Below are positions 8,540-18,395 of a DNA stretch of 24,897 nucleotides, piece after piece; positions within the stretch are counted from its first letter, which is position 1; the number at the start of each line of letters is the position of its first letter. The notes under the pieces are model-generated. The model was not told where the DNA came from and made no database searches. It saw only the letters and a program-made list of their open reading frames with translations. The DNA comes from Gracilariopsis chorda. Lineage: Eukaryota > Rhodophyta > Florideophyceae > Gracilariales > Gracilariaceae. Position numbers and translations under genes: made by a program. Location of the stretch: NCBI GenBank assembly GCA_003194525.1, contig NBIV01000705.1, forward strand, positions 1 to 24,897, read 5' to 3'.

Positions 8540-9217
8540 ACTGAACAACACTACGTAATGGATACATGTCTTAGTTTTGTACATCCGTTGATGCTACATG
8601 TCACAAACGAAATCTGGCATCGCTTCACGCGAGAAGGCAGTGCACAGCAGGCACTAATTATTGCGTAATGTCCATCTGGCGGAAGCATTGAGCAAGAGGC
8701 TACAGAGCGCTTTGAAAGAATGCAATTTCTGTTTCGCTACATACGAAATGCTAGAGCAGAGTATCAAGTGGACCATGGTCGACAATTTTATCTCTCAATT
8801 CGAACTGACGCCGTCCCAGCGTCGGATGTAGATGCCAAGAAGGGGATGCTACTTCTCTGACCAAAGTTAATTCTGAGAAACTGACGATTAAACTCATTGA
8901 CGGCGTGGGAGGATCCACTACTGAAACAGATTTCGGCGGCAATGCCCTTCATTTTTACATTGGAACAATCTCGGGGGCGTCATACCCATGCCTGATTTGA
9001 TCGATTTTGAAAAGGAATTGAAGAGGATTGAAAAGCAGTCTGTCAATGTAAAAACTCCAACTGCCTAGGAAAGAGGATGAGTGCCACTGGGTTTGCAGAC
9101 AATGCACCTCCAACGGTTTTTGCAAAGATTAGGACATCTGCTGATGAGTTGAATTCACAGCTCACAAGCCTGATAAAGAGACTGGCAGAAATAGGGGAGT
9201 TGACAACCACTGAGTAA
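8540..9217 (+). pseudogene. VARS: Valyl-tRNA synthetase, 3' fragment only
   Basis: This is the C-terminal end of cytosolic/organellar-type valyl-tRNA synthetase, which charges tRNA(Val). The anticodon-binding domain is visible as MDTCLSFVHPLMLHVTNEIW (family: L-HPFMPFVTEEIW), then after an in-frame TAA at 8666-8668 ATERFERMQFLFRYIRNARA with EYQV. The C-terminal coiled coil follows as PDLIDFEKELKRIEKQ and, after a shift, RMSATGFADNAPPTVFAK, ending ELTTTE with TAA at 9215-9217. Frame changes occur near 8850, 8975 and 9045. The catalytic domain with HIGH and KMSKS motifs and the editing domain are absent from the preceding DNA, so this cannot be a working enzyme here. Either the rest lies behind a long intron, which is unlikely because the duplicated unit intervenes, or this is a truncated copy. 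Confidence 0.8.
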
Positions 9218-9559
9218 AGATTCTTCCTTTCTCAACTTGGCTACGACGACGCCCTGATACAGTGAACTGTTGATTCCAGTACTTGCGAACTACTTACACT
9301 CATCTGTTGTGCCCCTCTCTCCGTCTCGTTGACGGATCCATTTTGACCAACACGGGTCATCTTTGTACAACATGGTTTGCTAATGGGCGCAGTACCTGAC
9401 GTACCTACCGCCTCTCGTACGGCATGATTCAAGAATCGCTCAGCTGATCCACTCTTGTGCTCTTCGGTCGTAGTCCGGAGCTCTGTGTAGTATTGATTTT
9501 CGGCTCTGTGCGATGGACAAACAACAAAACACGTGATGTCTCGTCAGTTTCCGCTTGAG
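9218..9559. other. Gap between convergent ValRS and PGM2 remnants
   Basis: These are the two 3' ends facing each other. I see no gene, repeat or clear polyadenylation cluster. Confidence 0.4.
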
Positions 9560-11577
9560 GAAAAGCTACTGACAGCAAATTTCCATTCCTTTCTCAACAA
9601 CGGTACGTTGCAGGGGTCCTGGCCAGATCAATGCCAGGTGCACTGAAATCAAACCCGTGAAGATCTAAGTGAACTTACCAGTACCGCTTCCGCGCGAATG
9701 AATAATGAGAGTACAATCTTCGTCATCGCTGTTTGTCTTCGCGCACCTAAAAGTCAAGAATTTTGAAGAGGTATCTGCTGGTAGGAGAGCTTTGCTACTT
9801 GGCTCAGCTGTCTCCCTGCCATACGTCAGATCCCAGACAGACTTCACTACAGCACTGCCGAGTTTATTGGGTAGTCCTTTTTCCCTGGCCGAGTCGAATA
9901 TTTCTAATGCCTTAGTTCAAGAGTCAGTCAAACGGTAACAACCGTTGCTGGACAAATTAATACCGCACTCCATAAGCAACTATTGTAGGCGCTCGCCTAT
10001 CGCATTCTTCTCTTCGTATATAATGACTATCAGCTGGGCCATCATGGCCGCAGCAAAACAGTCTTTATCACAAACGATGTTTCTTGTGATATTATAGCCG
10101 AATGCTTCTTCATTGGCCAAATTGGGCGTCTTTCTCTCTTCTTCAAGGTCCAAGGTTACCTTGTTGATCTACATGAATCCCGTGAATGCTTCCCTGAAGA
10201 CGAAACCTTTCTTTTTGCCCGTACAGGCGAGAACATTGAAAGAAGCTGTTCTGGCGACGACAGCACATTGCGTAAGATCATCGTGTATGTGGTTGGTCAA
10301 GTAATCAGCCAGCAACAGTGCGATTTCATAACCTGTGAATATACACAGCGACCTATGGGCTGAAATTTCGGCAGCCCCTAGAGACCGGCATCAGGATCAT
10401 TCGCAACCACAATTGGAGCATTGCATCGTTTTGAAGTTTCAACGTCAAGGTCCAGAGCACCGTTTTCCTCTGGATTGGGAAACGGTAGCGTTGGGAAGGC
10501 TGGGTCCGGTGTATATTGTTCCTCAACCGGTACGAACGTGGAAGTTGAAAGCGTCGAAAGATTTCGGCGATTAACGGGGTGCCGACGCCGTGTCAAGCGG
10601 TTTATACCATGCGTGGAGGACTGACATCAAGCAGAAGCTTATATAAAGCAGCGGTAATCGCCGAAAAGTACTGTTCAGTAATTTGGTGATGGGGATCTGG
10701 TAGTGGTGGTAGATCATGGTCAGATATGGCGTACTTGTTTTACAAGGGCGTGAGCAGTGTTTGACAGGTTGCTCTACACATCAGGTCGAATTTGAATGCC
10801 GTCGCTCCAGAAAACTTTGAGCCAGTTGTCCTGTGACGGGTTATGACTGGCTGTAACGCACAAACTCAGCACAGCTTGAAGGCTTCGTACTGCCAAGGCG
10901 ATAGATGGCGTGGGAAACGGTCTGGAGAAAAGCTGGTCTTGCGCTCCATGGATCCTAAAAACGTCTGCAATGAGCACCGCAAACTTTGTGGAATCCGTTT
11001 TGGTGTTATGACTGACGACAAAGACGCGCGAAATAGGATTGGAGATCCTTGCCAGCGCCTGCGCCGCAGAAAGGACTAGACAATTGAGACGGTCATATCC
11101 TGGCCCGAAGGCTGCGTGTAAGCCCTCTATAACGAATCGAAGACGGTGGGTTTGGTCGAGGGCGACGGGCAGACGGGATGGCTCCGCGGGGGAGCATAGG
11201 CAGTGGGAGAGCATTTAGTTCACTTGTTGACGTGTTGTCGGATCCGGATCCATGGCGATTCGGTCGCGGCCCAGTGCGCATATTGCGGGAGGGACTAGGG
11301 TCGCTCTTGTGCCAGGGTGGCTACAGCGCATTGCAAGGGAGAGGGCGGTGGCACAGGCGGTTGTGAAGACGGCGGTAAGGAAGGCGGCGAGCGGGGAGTA
11401 GGACTCCGTCTGTGCCTCATCAGGCTGAGGGTGTGGCGAGGAATAGAGACACGGAGGGTCATGGAATTCAGATTTGCCTATGAAGCTCTGGGTAGGCAAA
11501 GTTGAAGACGGCGATGGTGATGCTGGCGCAGTGGACGGCGTGCTGCTGGTGCGCTGCGCGTCCGATGCATCTTCCAA
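9560..11577 (-). pseudogene. PGM2: PGM2-type phosphoglucomutase/phosphopentomutase, decayed
   Basis: This belongs to the alpha-D-phosphohexomutase family, which moves phosphate between C1 and C6 of hexoses (or C1 and C5 of pentoses). Reading the minus strand: an S/P/T-rich N-terminus, DRIAMDPDPTTRQQV (about 11220-11265), GLHAAFGPGYDRLN (about 11120), PTPSIALAVRSLQ and the catalytic-serine loop TASHNPSQDNWLKVFWSDG (about 10790-10860), FVPVEEQYTPDPAFPTLPFP and IVVANDPDAGL (about 10380-10540), FTGYEIALLLADYL (about 10310), TGFM-stop-INKVTLDLEEE, NEEAFGY (about 10100), and RGSGTG (about 9675). The metal loop is shortened (DPDAGL for DPDADRL) and stops occur at TGFM* and ERLQ*, with several frame changes. 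A GTAAGT follows RGSGT, where the family continues EPK, so a splice site is possible there. The start codon is not settled. Confidence 0.8.
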
Positions 11578-11893
11578 GAGGATTCTTTTGTTGAGCGTGA
11601 CGTGCTGAGATTTTGTTGTGCAACCGCGCCCACCTGTCCACGTGGCGGGAAACGTGGTGCCATCGCAACGGTAGCCTGCATCGCACCTCAGGCCACGTCA
11701 CACGCGCGTTGTATGGAAGAAGATACACAGCTGACGAGCGCGCTAGCACAGCAACCTCGTCCGCGCGACCCGCAACCGCTTTCTGGAACTGACCTTCACT
11801 TCTGTTCTCGTCACTCTACAAGCGCACTCCCTTTTCCTTTTTTCTCCCTCCTGCCCCCCTCTCTCACACTAAACGCAACTTACCGTCGTCGCC
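11578..11893. promoter_or_regulatory. Divergent 5' region between PGM2-like (-) and SNARE-like (+) genes
   Basis: The two genes point away from each other, so this stretch should hold both promoters. On the plus strand about 11800-11875 is a long T/C-rich leader just before the good-context ATG at 11894 (GTCGCCATGT). On the minus strand an R/A/S-rich reading (about 11478-11681) starting with QATVAMAPRFPPRGQ could be an organelle transit peptide for PGM2, in a different frame from the rest. No TATA box was noticed. Confidence 0.4.
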
Positions 11894-13110
11894 ATGTCCG
11901 ACGCCGTCAATGTCGCTTTCGAGCGTTGCGAACATCTTCGTCAATAATGGGAAAATCTCAAATGTGACATGCTTGCTATAGACCCTTCAAATCCCAACGC
12001 CGCGCAAAGGAGGGACCGCCTTCGCAGCCAAATGGATCAAATCATGAATCAAATGACTTCAGTTCTCAATGAAACAAAACGACTCGTTCCTCCAAACCAC
12101 GCTGAGCCACACGACGAGCCCATTGTTGAAGCGCGTCCGGTTCAGTATTCTGCTCATCACAAACACATCATTCATCTTACATACGATTCTTCTGAAGGTT
12201 CAGATGATTCTCACTCTGATTATGTTGATACCGACCCGCCAAAACCACACTCGCCACAACCGCCTCCAAGACCGGTTGCACCCCCGCTTCGGACTTAATC
12301 CCCGCCCACGTCCCCCATGACAAATATTGAGCTTTGTTGCTCTCCCGAACATCAAAAGGTGGCCAGTGAAGCCATGCGAGCGTCTTTGGCAGCCTTTTTT
12401 GCGGATCACAAAGGAATAACGTTACCGCCTCGTGCAACAGCAAATGGGCCTGAAACACGAATATCAACGTTTGAATCGAAAGCCAGACCGCGCTTCCGCG
12501 GATGAACAGCTTGAGATCGCCTCCAATCTTTCACTACTTTCACCCATTCTGGCAGATACTCCGAACATGCCCACACCACGTACTCGTACGAAGGAAGATC
12601 CGCATCGAAACTCTTTTGATAAGGGGCATGAAGTGTAGAGTCCCGCCCAACAACCGAAGGGAAAGGTCCCAGAGCCTGGTGCTCTATTGGTTTGTTCTCC
12701 CGTCACGGAATATGACAGTACTGGTCCAACCGGTAACTTGGAAGAAATGTTAGCGCATCTGCGATATATCAAACCCACCCATGCGAAGAGAAAGAAGGAT
12801 TAGGTTGTCTTTGAGGCTGGTGTCGCTTCCTCCTTCAAGGCTTTTCGATACATCGTTTTTTATGTCGCAGCCGCTGCTTTCAGTTTCAGCGCGGCGAACT
12901 CTAAGAATGATTCGGAGTCTTCTCACGTTAAGTAAAAGGCAAGAACTGTACAGAGTACGTAGGATCTGTTCTCAGAAACTCATGTCCGTATTCATGAACA
13001 AGGTAAAAACATGGAAAGAACTACCGGACGAGCAGAACAAATGGCCGACGATGCAAATGATATGTTAGCCGCTGCTGACGCGCTAAATCAACGACATAAG
13101 GGTGGGTTCT
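11894..13110 (+). pseudogene. SNAP-25-like (Qb/Qbc) SNARE gene, decayed; N-terminal assignment uncertain
   Basis: The best-supported part is near 12968-13080, reading HVRIHEQGKNMERTTGRAEQ and MADDANDMLAAADALNQR. This aligns with the Qb helix of SNAP-25 proteins (LDEQGEQLERIEEGMDQI...), including the central-layer glutamine, so the protein would act in membrane fusion. The preceding AAAAFSFSAANSKNDSESSH fits the start of that helix, with about 50 bases between that may be a small intron ending TCTCAG. Upstream, a frame from ATG 11894 gives a coiled-coil-like stretch (RDRLRSQMDQIMNQMTSVLN), then acidic and proline-rich segments, then QMGLKHEYQRLNRKPDRASA and GNLEEMLAHLRYIKP. In-frame stops are TAA 11945, TAA 12296, TAG 12636 and TAG near 12798, and there is a frame change near 12450. 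Whether all parts are one gene is inference. Confidence 0.5.
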
Positions 13111-13794
13111 TCTCATAGCTTTGAAGGGTTTTGAAGCTTTTGAGCACTTTGTTGTATTATAAGCCTGGTTTAATAACAGTTTGTTCTTGCACTCGATCAT
13201 CACTCTTACTACTAATGTTATGATTTGGGGTATGTGAACAGATTTACGCACAGAGGGGCAGAAGTTGCAAATCCGATATCCTCATTGCAGCTCCATGCCA
13301 CGCTGCATTTTACTGAGAGCGGTAGCTGTCTCTTTCACGATTCGTAAAGGGAAAGGGGGTGATCCTGCATTTCTGTCTTTCTACTTGGTGTATGCGTAGT
13401 ATTGGAACCCGATCTTTTTGTAACCTGAAAAGTACTGGGAGTCATTGAACGCACATTGCAAAAACGAGCAGCTGCGTATTGCTGTGGCAGAAGTTATGTT
13501 AGACTCCTTAACCTCTCTCACGTTGTTTCTCAATTTGCTTTCCACCGGTCTCATGCTTCTATCATATTTGTGCTAGACTTCACGTAAGATGTACAACTTG
13601 TTCTTGCTGAACATGATGACAGCTACGGAGCAACAATTGTTTACGAAAGGCACCTGATCTCGCTAATGTACCAAAGCTGCAAAAATTTCCAAACTACATC
13701 GCCACTTTACACAAACCGCTGCACTAACTACAAGTTCTAACATAGTATGTTTCTATAGAAATAACAAAAGTACGAGAAGAATTGAAGAGATTGA
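13111..13794. other. Stretch without a recognised gene
   Basis: No family is recognised on either strand. It lies between the SNARE-like helix and the 3' end of the RRM gene. It could be an intron or 3' region of the SNARE-like gene: a CTATAG acceptor-like site near 13759 is followed by a short charged open stretch (about 13760-13860). Confidence 0.4.
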
Positions 13795-13876
13795 TCACGC
13801 CCAACAAAAATCTGTGCAGCCGAAGAAGGCATTGAGTCCCGAGGCTGAAAAAGAAAATATACACTGCACGGTATAA

Positions 13877-14930
13877 TTACCGATTCGAACCCTCAAGTCG
13901 TTCCATAGATGAGTATGGATGAAACTTTTGTTCTGTTCTTGTTCCGGGTATGAAGTTGGTAAGATTAAGTGCAGGAGGGTTGAGTGGAGCGGAAACTGCG
14001 TAAACCTCGTCGTATGAGCATTGGGCGGGTCTGGAGAGTACGAAATTCCTAGTGTGAAGAATCTCATACCAGCTTGAGATGTTTGGGACGTAGTCCGACT
14101 TAGAACGGCACTTGACTGACGCGATAACGAATTGACAGCTTGCCAGAACCGTAAAACGAGACGGCTTGAACAGAGGTCCAGCTGGAGCCAGCCTTCCATG
14201 ACAGGACGCCAAACCAAGGCGAAATCCATTGGAAAGTTGTATGAGCAACAGGCGAAATAGCATGCGGGATAGAAGATGTATTTGGAATCGCGAATGCTTA
14301 GGACCCATACGGGATAGAAGCAGCAAAATTTGATTCACAATTCTACGAACTTCATGACATATGACTCTGTTACTTTTGAGAGGATACATGTAATGAAGAG
14401 GTGGATGAATGAGTAGAAGAAAAGGGCAGTAGAGCAGCTGCTGCCTCGCGTCCAAGACGTGCGTCAAGCGCTTGTTTCGGCTCCGCACGCTTTACCTTGA
14501 CGTGTTTATGCATGATTTCGTGGTCTACATCCACCACTTTGTGGAATGTTAGTTCGGATGTAAACGTGATAAAGCCAAAGCCCCTCGAGTTATCAGTCTG
14601 ATGGCCGTACATGACCTGACATTCTGCGATATCACCGAAGCGAATAAAGTGGGCATGCAGATCGAAACGTCTGCTTCGCGACATGTGGTGGGTAAACTAC
14701 CGATGAAGAATTTCTTTGTGGCACGCCAGGCATTGCTACATGACGGAGGCACCCATTCCGAATGCGGCACAACTATCTTTGCCTCGAACACTCGGCCGTA
14801 TAAGTCGTGAAATTCTGCGGCGACTCGCCCGGCAACAAGCTCATTGGCCGCAGTGGCCCTACCGAATTGATGAAATCTTTGGAATGGGATGGTCACGCGA
14901 CAGTTGGTCACGCACTTCAAACAGGAACAA
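13877..14930 (-). pseudogene. hnRNP-type protein with two RRM domains, frame broken
   Basis: This is an RNA-binding protein of the hnRNP A/B, Musashi or DAZAP1 style. On the minus strand RRM2 is clear: RNP2 is KKFFIGSLP (about 14690-14716), then HAHFIRFGDIAECQVMYG, RNP1 is RGFGFITF (14563-14586), and the domain ends HVKVKRAEPKQ. A frame change sits between TTCREAD and DLHAHF near 14670. Upstream, TAANELVAGRVAAEFHDLYG and RVFEAKIVVPHSE fit the end of RRM1 and the linker, but RNP1 of RRM1 is degraded and the start of RRM1 is not visible by about 14930. Downstream of RRM2 the sequence is open but low in similarity, as expected for a variable C-terminal tail; its end is a guess. The helicase gene lies upstream on the same strand. 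Confidence 0.7.
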
Positions 14931-15119
14931 TCTCTATTGCTGGATATAAAGCGCTGTACATAATCATTAGTTCAGCGAAAAAAGGTGCACGTAAATTCAT
15001 TTTCTCGAAACAATATATTACAGGCAGCGACGCATGTTTGCATGTATTACACGTTGGGTAGCGTCACAGTGTATGGGACACGATCCATTGTCCTCAACAA
15101 TGTCAATGATAGCTTTGCT

Positions 15120-16381
15120 GCCCGGCTTGCACCTCACCTGTACAGTACCACTTCAGCAATGGTCTCTTCTTCCAACCTTGGAGAATGCAGTGCTGATTCC
15201 TCTTTATCAATACCTCGACGATCGGCCCGGCCACTCATTTGCATCTATTCGCCTCCGGCAGGCTTTCTGAACTGTAACCCGTCAAGCGGCCTGATACTGG
15301 TAAACAGCACTGTTTTGGCTGGCACGTTTAGTCCCATCTCAAAAGTCTCTGTCGCGAAAAGACATTTCAATAGCCCTTACTGAAATAGATTTCAAGAACC
15401 TCATTTACAACGGGAAGGGGTCCTGAATGATGGATGTCAATTCCGAGATCCAGCAGTTGGAAAATGGGTGTTGTCTGGAGCAAATCCTGATCCTCGTCGT
15501 GCAGAGATGCTACTGCATTTTGAGATGCTCGCGCTATGTTCGTTCGATATTCAAATGGCCAATCTATTCCGAGTATTCACGTTCGTTTGGAATCGTAGCG
15601 CTCAGGAGTACAAATTGACAGTTTGCGGAACAAGGATGATTGATTCCTCCCACATGACCCCTCTTTTTTTGTCCCGCATATAGTGAACTGCATCAAAAAT
15701 AACTCAAGAGACCTCACGTAAAACTTAAATCACTCTGTAGAGCATGCTTCTGAGAGTTTTGGTAGTCATTGCAAGACAAGAGGTATTCTTGTTATCGTTG
15801 CCTCCCCGGTCATCAATCTAACATCACTAAATTCTGCTTCAAGTTCTCGATATTTTTGATTGCTGAGGGCTTTGATTGGCGACGTATACCTTACCCTTTG
15901 GTTGTCTCTTCGTGCCATCGTATTCCGTTATCGCTGCCTTCAATACGTTCGTGTGTGCTGCAACCAGAATGCTCTCGTTCCGCTCTACCCCTTTTACAAT
16001 TTCCCGCTCAAATGAATTCAATGAAAGGGAATACTGCTTCGCCGGTTTCTCTGGCATCTTAAGCTCAGAAATGTTGTATTCTTTTTTGCAGTCTCCGCGA
16101 AGGAAAATGTCATGCTTACATGATGTTTTTAGCATTGGTGGAGATTGCACAAGCTTGTCGGGCAGAACAGACGATCCTGTTGTTCCCGTCGATTCCACAC
16201 GAAATGTTATACAACGTGGCATTGAACTAGTAGAGGGAAGTTTTGAAGACACCAATGCTGGCTCTTGTTCTTCACATGTGTGAACATCATTGCTCGAGTC
16301 CTTATCTGCAAGCCTTGGTTTCTTCGAAACAACATGGGGATTGGCCCCGTTTAAACCTGTGCTATCTCTCTTATTTGACAT
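15120..16381 (-). pseudogene. MTR4: Mtr4/Ski2-like exosome RNA helicase, catalytically ruined
   Basis: This is the DExH helicase that feeds RNA to the nuclear exosome. The minus-strand ATG at 16379-16381 opens MSNKRDSTGLNG, with SKKPRL as a possible nuclear signal. Next come CKHDIFLRGD, KPAKQYSLSLNSFEREIVKG and ESILVAAHT. Walker A reads AHTNVLKA (15935-15960; family AHTSAGKT). Then [34 protein letters not shown], a TGA in place of the Trp before [12 protein letters not shown] (15683-15694; family DEVH), and [11 protein letters not shown] (SAT kept, 15594-15605). After only about 160 bases comes LGIDIHHSGPLP (HHSG at 15421-15432), then [20 protein letters not shown] and GEYMQMSGRADRRGIDK (family SGRAGRRG). 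The block between SAT and HHSG is much shorter than usual, and the arch and C-terminal domains are missing. Confidence 0.85.
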
Positions 16382-17572
16382 AATTGGGGCGAAAGATGTG
16401 TTCTTAGGTTATCAATGGATGCCGATTGGACCACGCAAAGTAGTTCTCTTCCCAGAATTCTCATCTTTGCTTCCCTATCGGCTGGCACCCGCTATATGCT
16501 CTACGGGTAGTATAAATTGAGGAGTAGGATTCGGCGGTGACCACGAGCGTGAGGTGGTTGGACCTCAAGCTATGTCGTAAAGTTAAGTTTGTTGAGCTTG
16601 TGCTCGTGCACTCCTCTCCTCTACAACTACTTGCAGTATGAGGAACTCTTACGCTGTACGGAAAAGGGCCCCTACAGGATGCTAGGGACATAACAATAAC
16701 CTCCAGCTTCGCAAGAAAGTGCTCACAAAAGCAACGAGGAAGTGCCGCAACAATTGCAGGTTCAAACTTTTGGAACTTAGCAAGATCTGAACGTCTGTTC
16801 ACATCAACCGCGGATCAACCCTGCGGCTGTAGCCCCACTGTCATATCTCCAGTGCTATTGCACTGCACAACAGTTGCAATGATTCAATTAAAAAAAAAAG
16901 ACAAAAAAACCTACGAGACAGGGGTGTAGAATTCTACGCATCTACCCGTGAATTGCTAGCTCCTTCTCATGACGCCGCCGGCGGCGTTTCTCAACTACGT
17001 GTAGGGACCGATTTGTCGAGGCGACCACAGCATGATGCTCTAGTCGCCTGGAAAGTTTCGAAACGAAACGATCACTGAAGTGCTCTCGTTGCTCTCATGG
17101 AAACATCGATATCAATGGTACCTTACATTTCTCACGATACTCATGCGATTTATTAAAAGGTTTCGGCCGTTATGCACCAAATAGATAGATTTCTTCTCGA
17201 ATGGGGCAGCAGAGATAAAGGTGTCACTCAGTGCGGAAGCTAGACGTCTATGCAAACATGATTATGATGATGATGGACTGCTCCTATCGTCGTCACAGTT
17301 TTAGATTTCTGCTTTGTTTGGGGTCTCGGGTCACTGCTATCATCTAGATTATCGTATTCTCCAGGTGGTCCTGCAAGCAGGTAGAGAAATGCGCGTGCCT
17401 CCGCGATCGCTTTCCATCTGAGCCGCTCACCGAAGCGCTATTTTCATTAAATCCCTCCCGTGATTAAATCCTACGCCTGTGTCGGTTGTACTCCATCTTC
17501 TGCGTGCGCAAGTCCATGCTGACGGCAATCGACGCACGGCACAGACCACTGCCGCATTGAGCCGTACGACAG
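16382..17572. other. Stretch between helicase start and NDUFA13-like gene (copy 2 left part)
   Basis: The helicase (-) and the NDUFA13-like gene (+) point away from each other, so both promoters should lie here. From 16478 it is the second copy of 1-1099. A TATAAA-like element is at about 16511-16516. The palindromic GCCGCCGGCGGC is kept near 16975-16986. No gene is recognised. Confidence 0.45.
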
Positions 17573-18175
17573 GAGGTTGCTCCCAACGGCGGATATGCTC
17601 CTATCAACATTGCCAGAAATGTTCCCCGCTCAATCGGGCCTGCCGCCGGCCCACTCTTGTTCGGAACCGCGCTGATCATTTCATACAGCTTCTATTGCAT
17701 TAGTACTTTTTACATTAAGCGAAGATGTGTGATTTCATGTGATTTCATCCGTCCAATAACACCTCCACATGTCTCAATCAATCTGACCCTGACTTGACCA
17801 ACCCTGCTCTCTATTCGTGCTCAATTTTGTTTGGTAGGGATTTGCAACAAGAGAAGAAGAACATTCTTTTAGCGATCATTCCGTTTTTACAAGCTAAGGA
17901 TGAAGCTCGTTTTGTAGCAAAGGTAAGTGTCAATCCCTGATTTATATGCTCCTACCGCCTCATGAAATCAGAGCAAAGACACTTAAGGAGCTCGCAATTC
18001 GTATCCTGTTCGTCCCTTCCTTGGTGTGTTCTTCTATTTGTAGACAGAACAATACAGCAAATGGGAAGCAAACGTAATGGCGGATATCCCTAGCTGGAAG
18101 GTAGGGAAAAAGGTGCAAAAGTTTAGGAGTTTCATGCCTCCAGTTAGAGGAGAAGATCCGGTTTCTTACGATTAA
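17573..18175 (+). CDS. NDUFA13: NDUFA13/GRIM-19-like complex I subunit, copy 2 (open frame)
   Basis: This is the second copy of the complex I accessory subunit gene, and here exons B and C are open. Exon B (17838-17922) encodes LQQEKKNILLAIIPFLQAK and then DEARFVAK. Exon C (18044-18175) encodes TEQYSKWEANVMADIPSWKV, GKKVQKFRSFMPPVRGE and DPVSYD with TAA. Exon A (from about 17573) encodes the GGYAPINIARNVP block and the single hydrophobic span that anchors the subunit in the inner mitochondrial membrane. The C-terminal MPP-x-x-GE motif closes the protein as in plant homologues. The first exon is not identified: in the exon A frame an upstream ATG is separated by a TGA, so an intron ending in CGACAG is more likely. 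The exon A/B junction phase does not close cleanly. A DUF3326-like gene follows on the same strand. Confidence 0.82.
17923..18043 (+). other. GT-AG intron in NDUFA13-like gene, copy 2
   Basis: This is the same intron as at 1451-1571, with donor GTAAGT and acceptor TTTGTAG. In this copy the flanking exons are in frame across the junction, which supports the splice sites. Confidence 0.82.
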
Positions 18176-18395
18176 CGCTTGTACGAGAACAATAACCTTT
18201 AGCAGCAGGGTAAAGTAGCTTTCTCATGTTTCAAGACAAAAGAGTGTCAATAGAATACATTCTATCAACCTTAATTCTATCACTGAACCAGAACACATGC
18301 AGATGAAACACGATACAGATGTAGTATGAAAGTAGGCACTGTCTACGTCGCGTTTCAAACAGCGAAAGTCTTCAAAAGCGTGTTCAGAAGTACCG

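Noticed and set aside
11894..12800. Retrotransposon gag-like protein
   Set aside because: Charged, proline-rich composition suggested gag at first, but no zinc knuckle, protease, reverse transcriptase or integrase follows, and a SNARE-type helix lies downstream.
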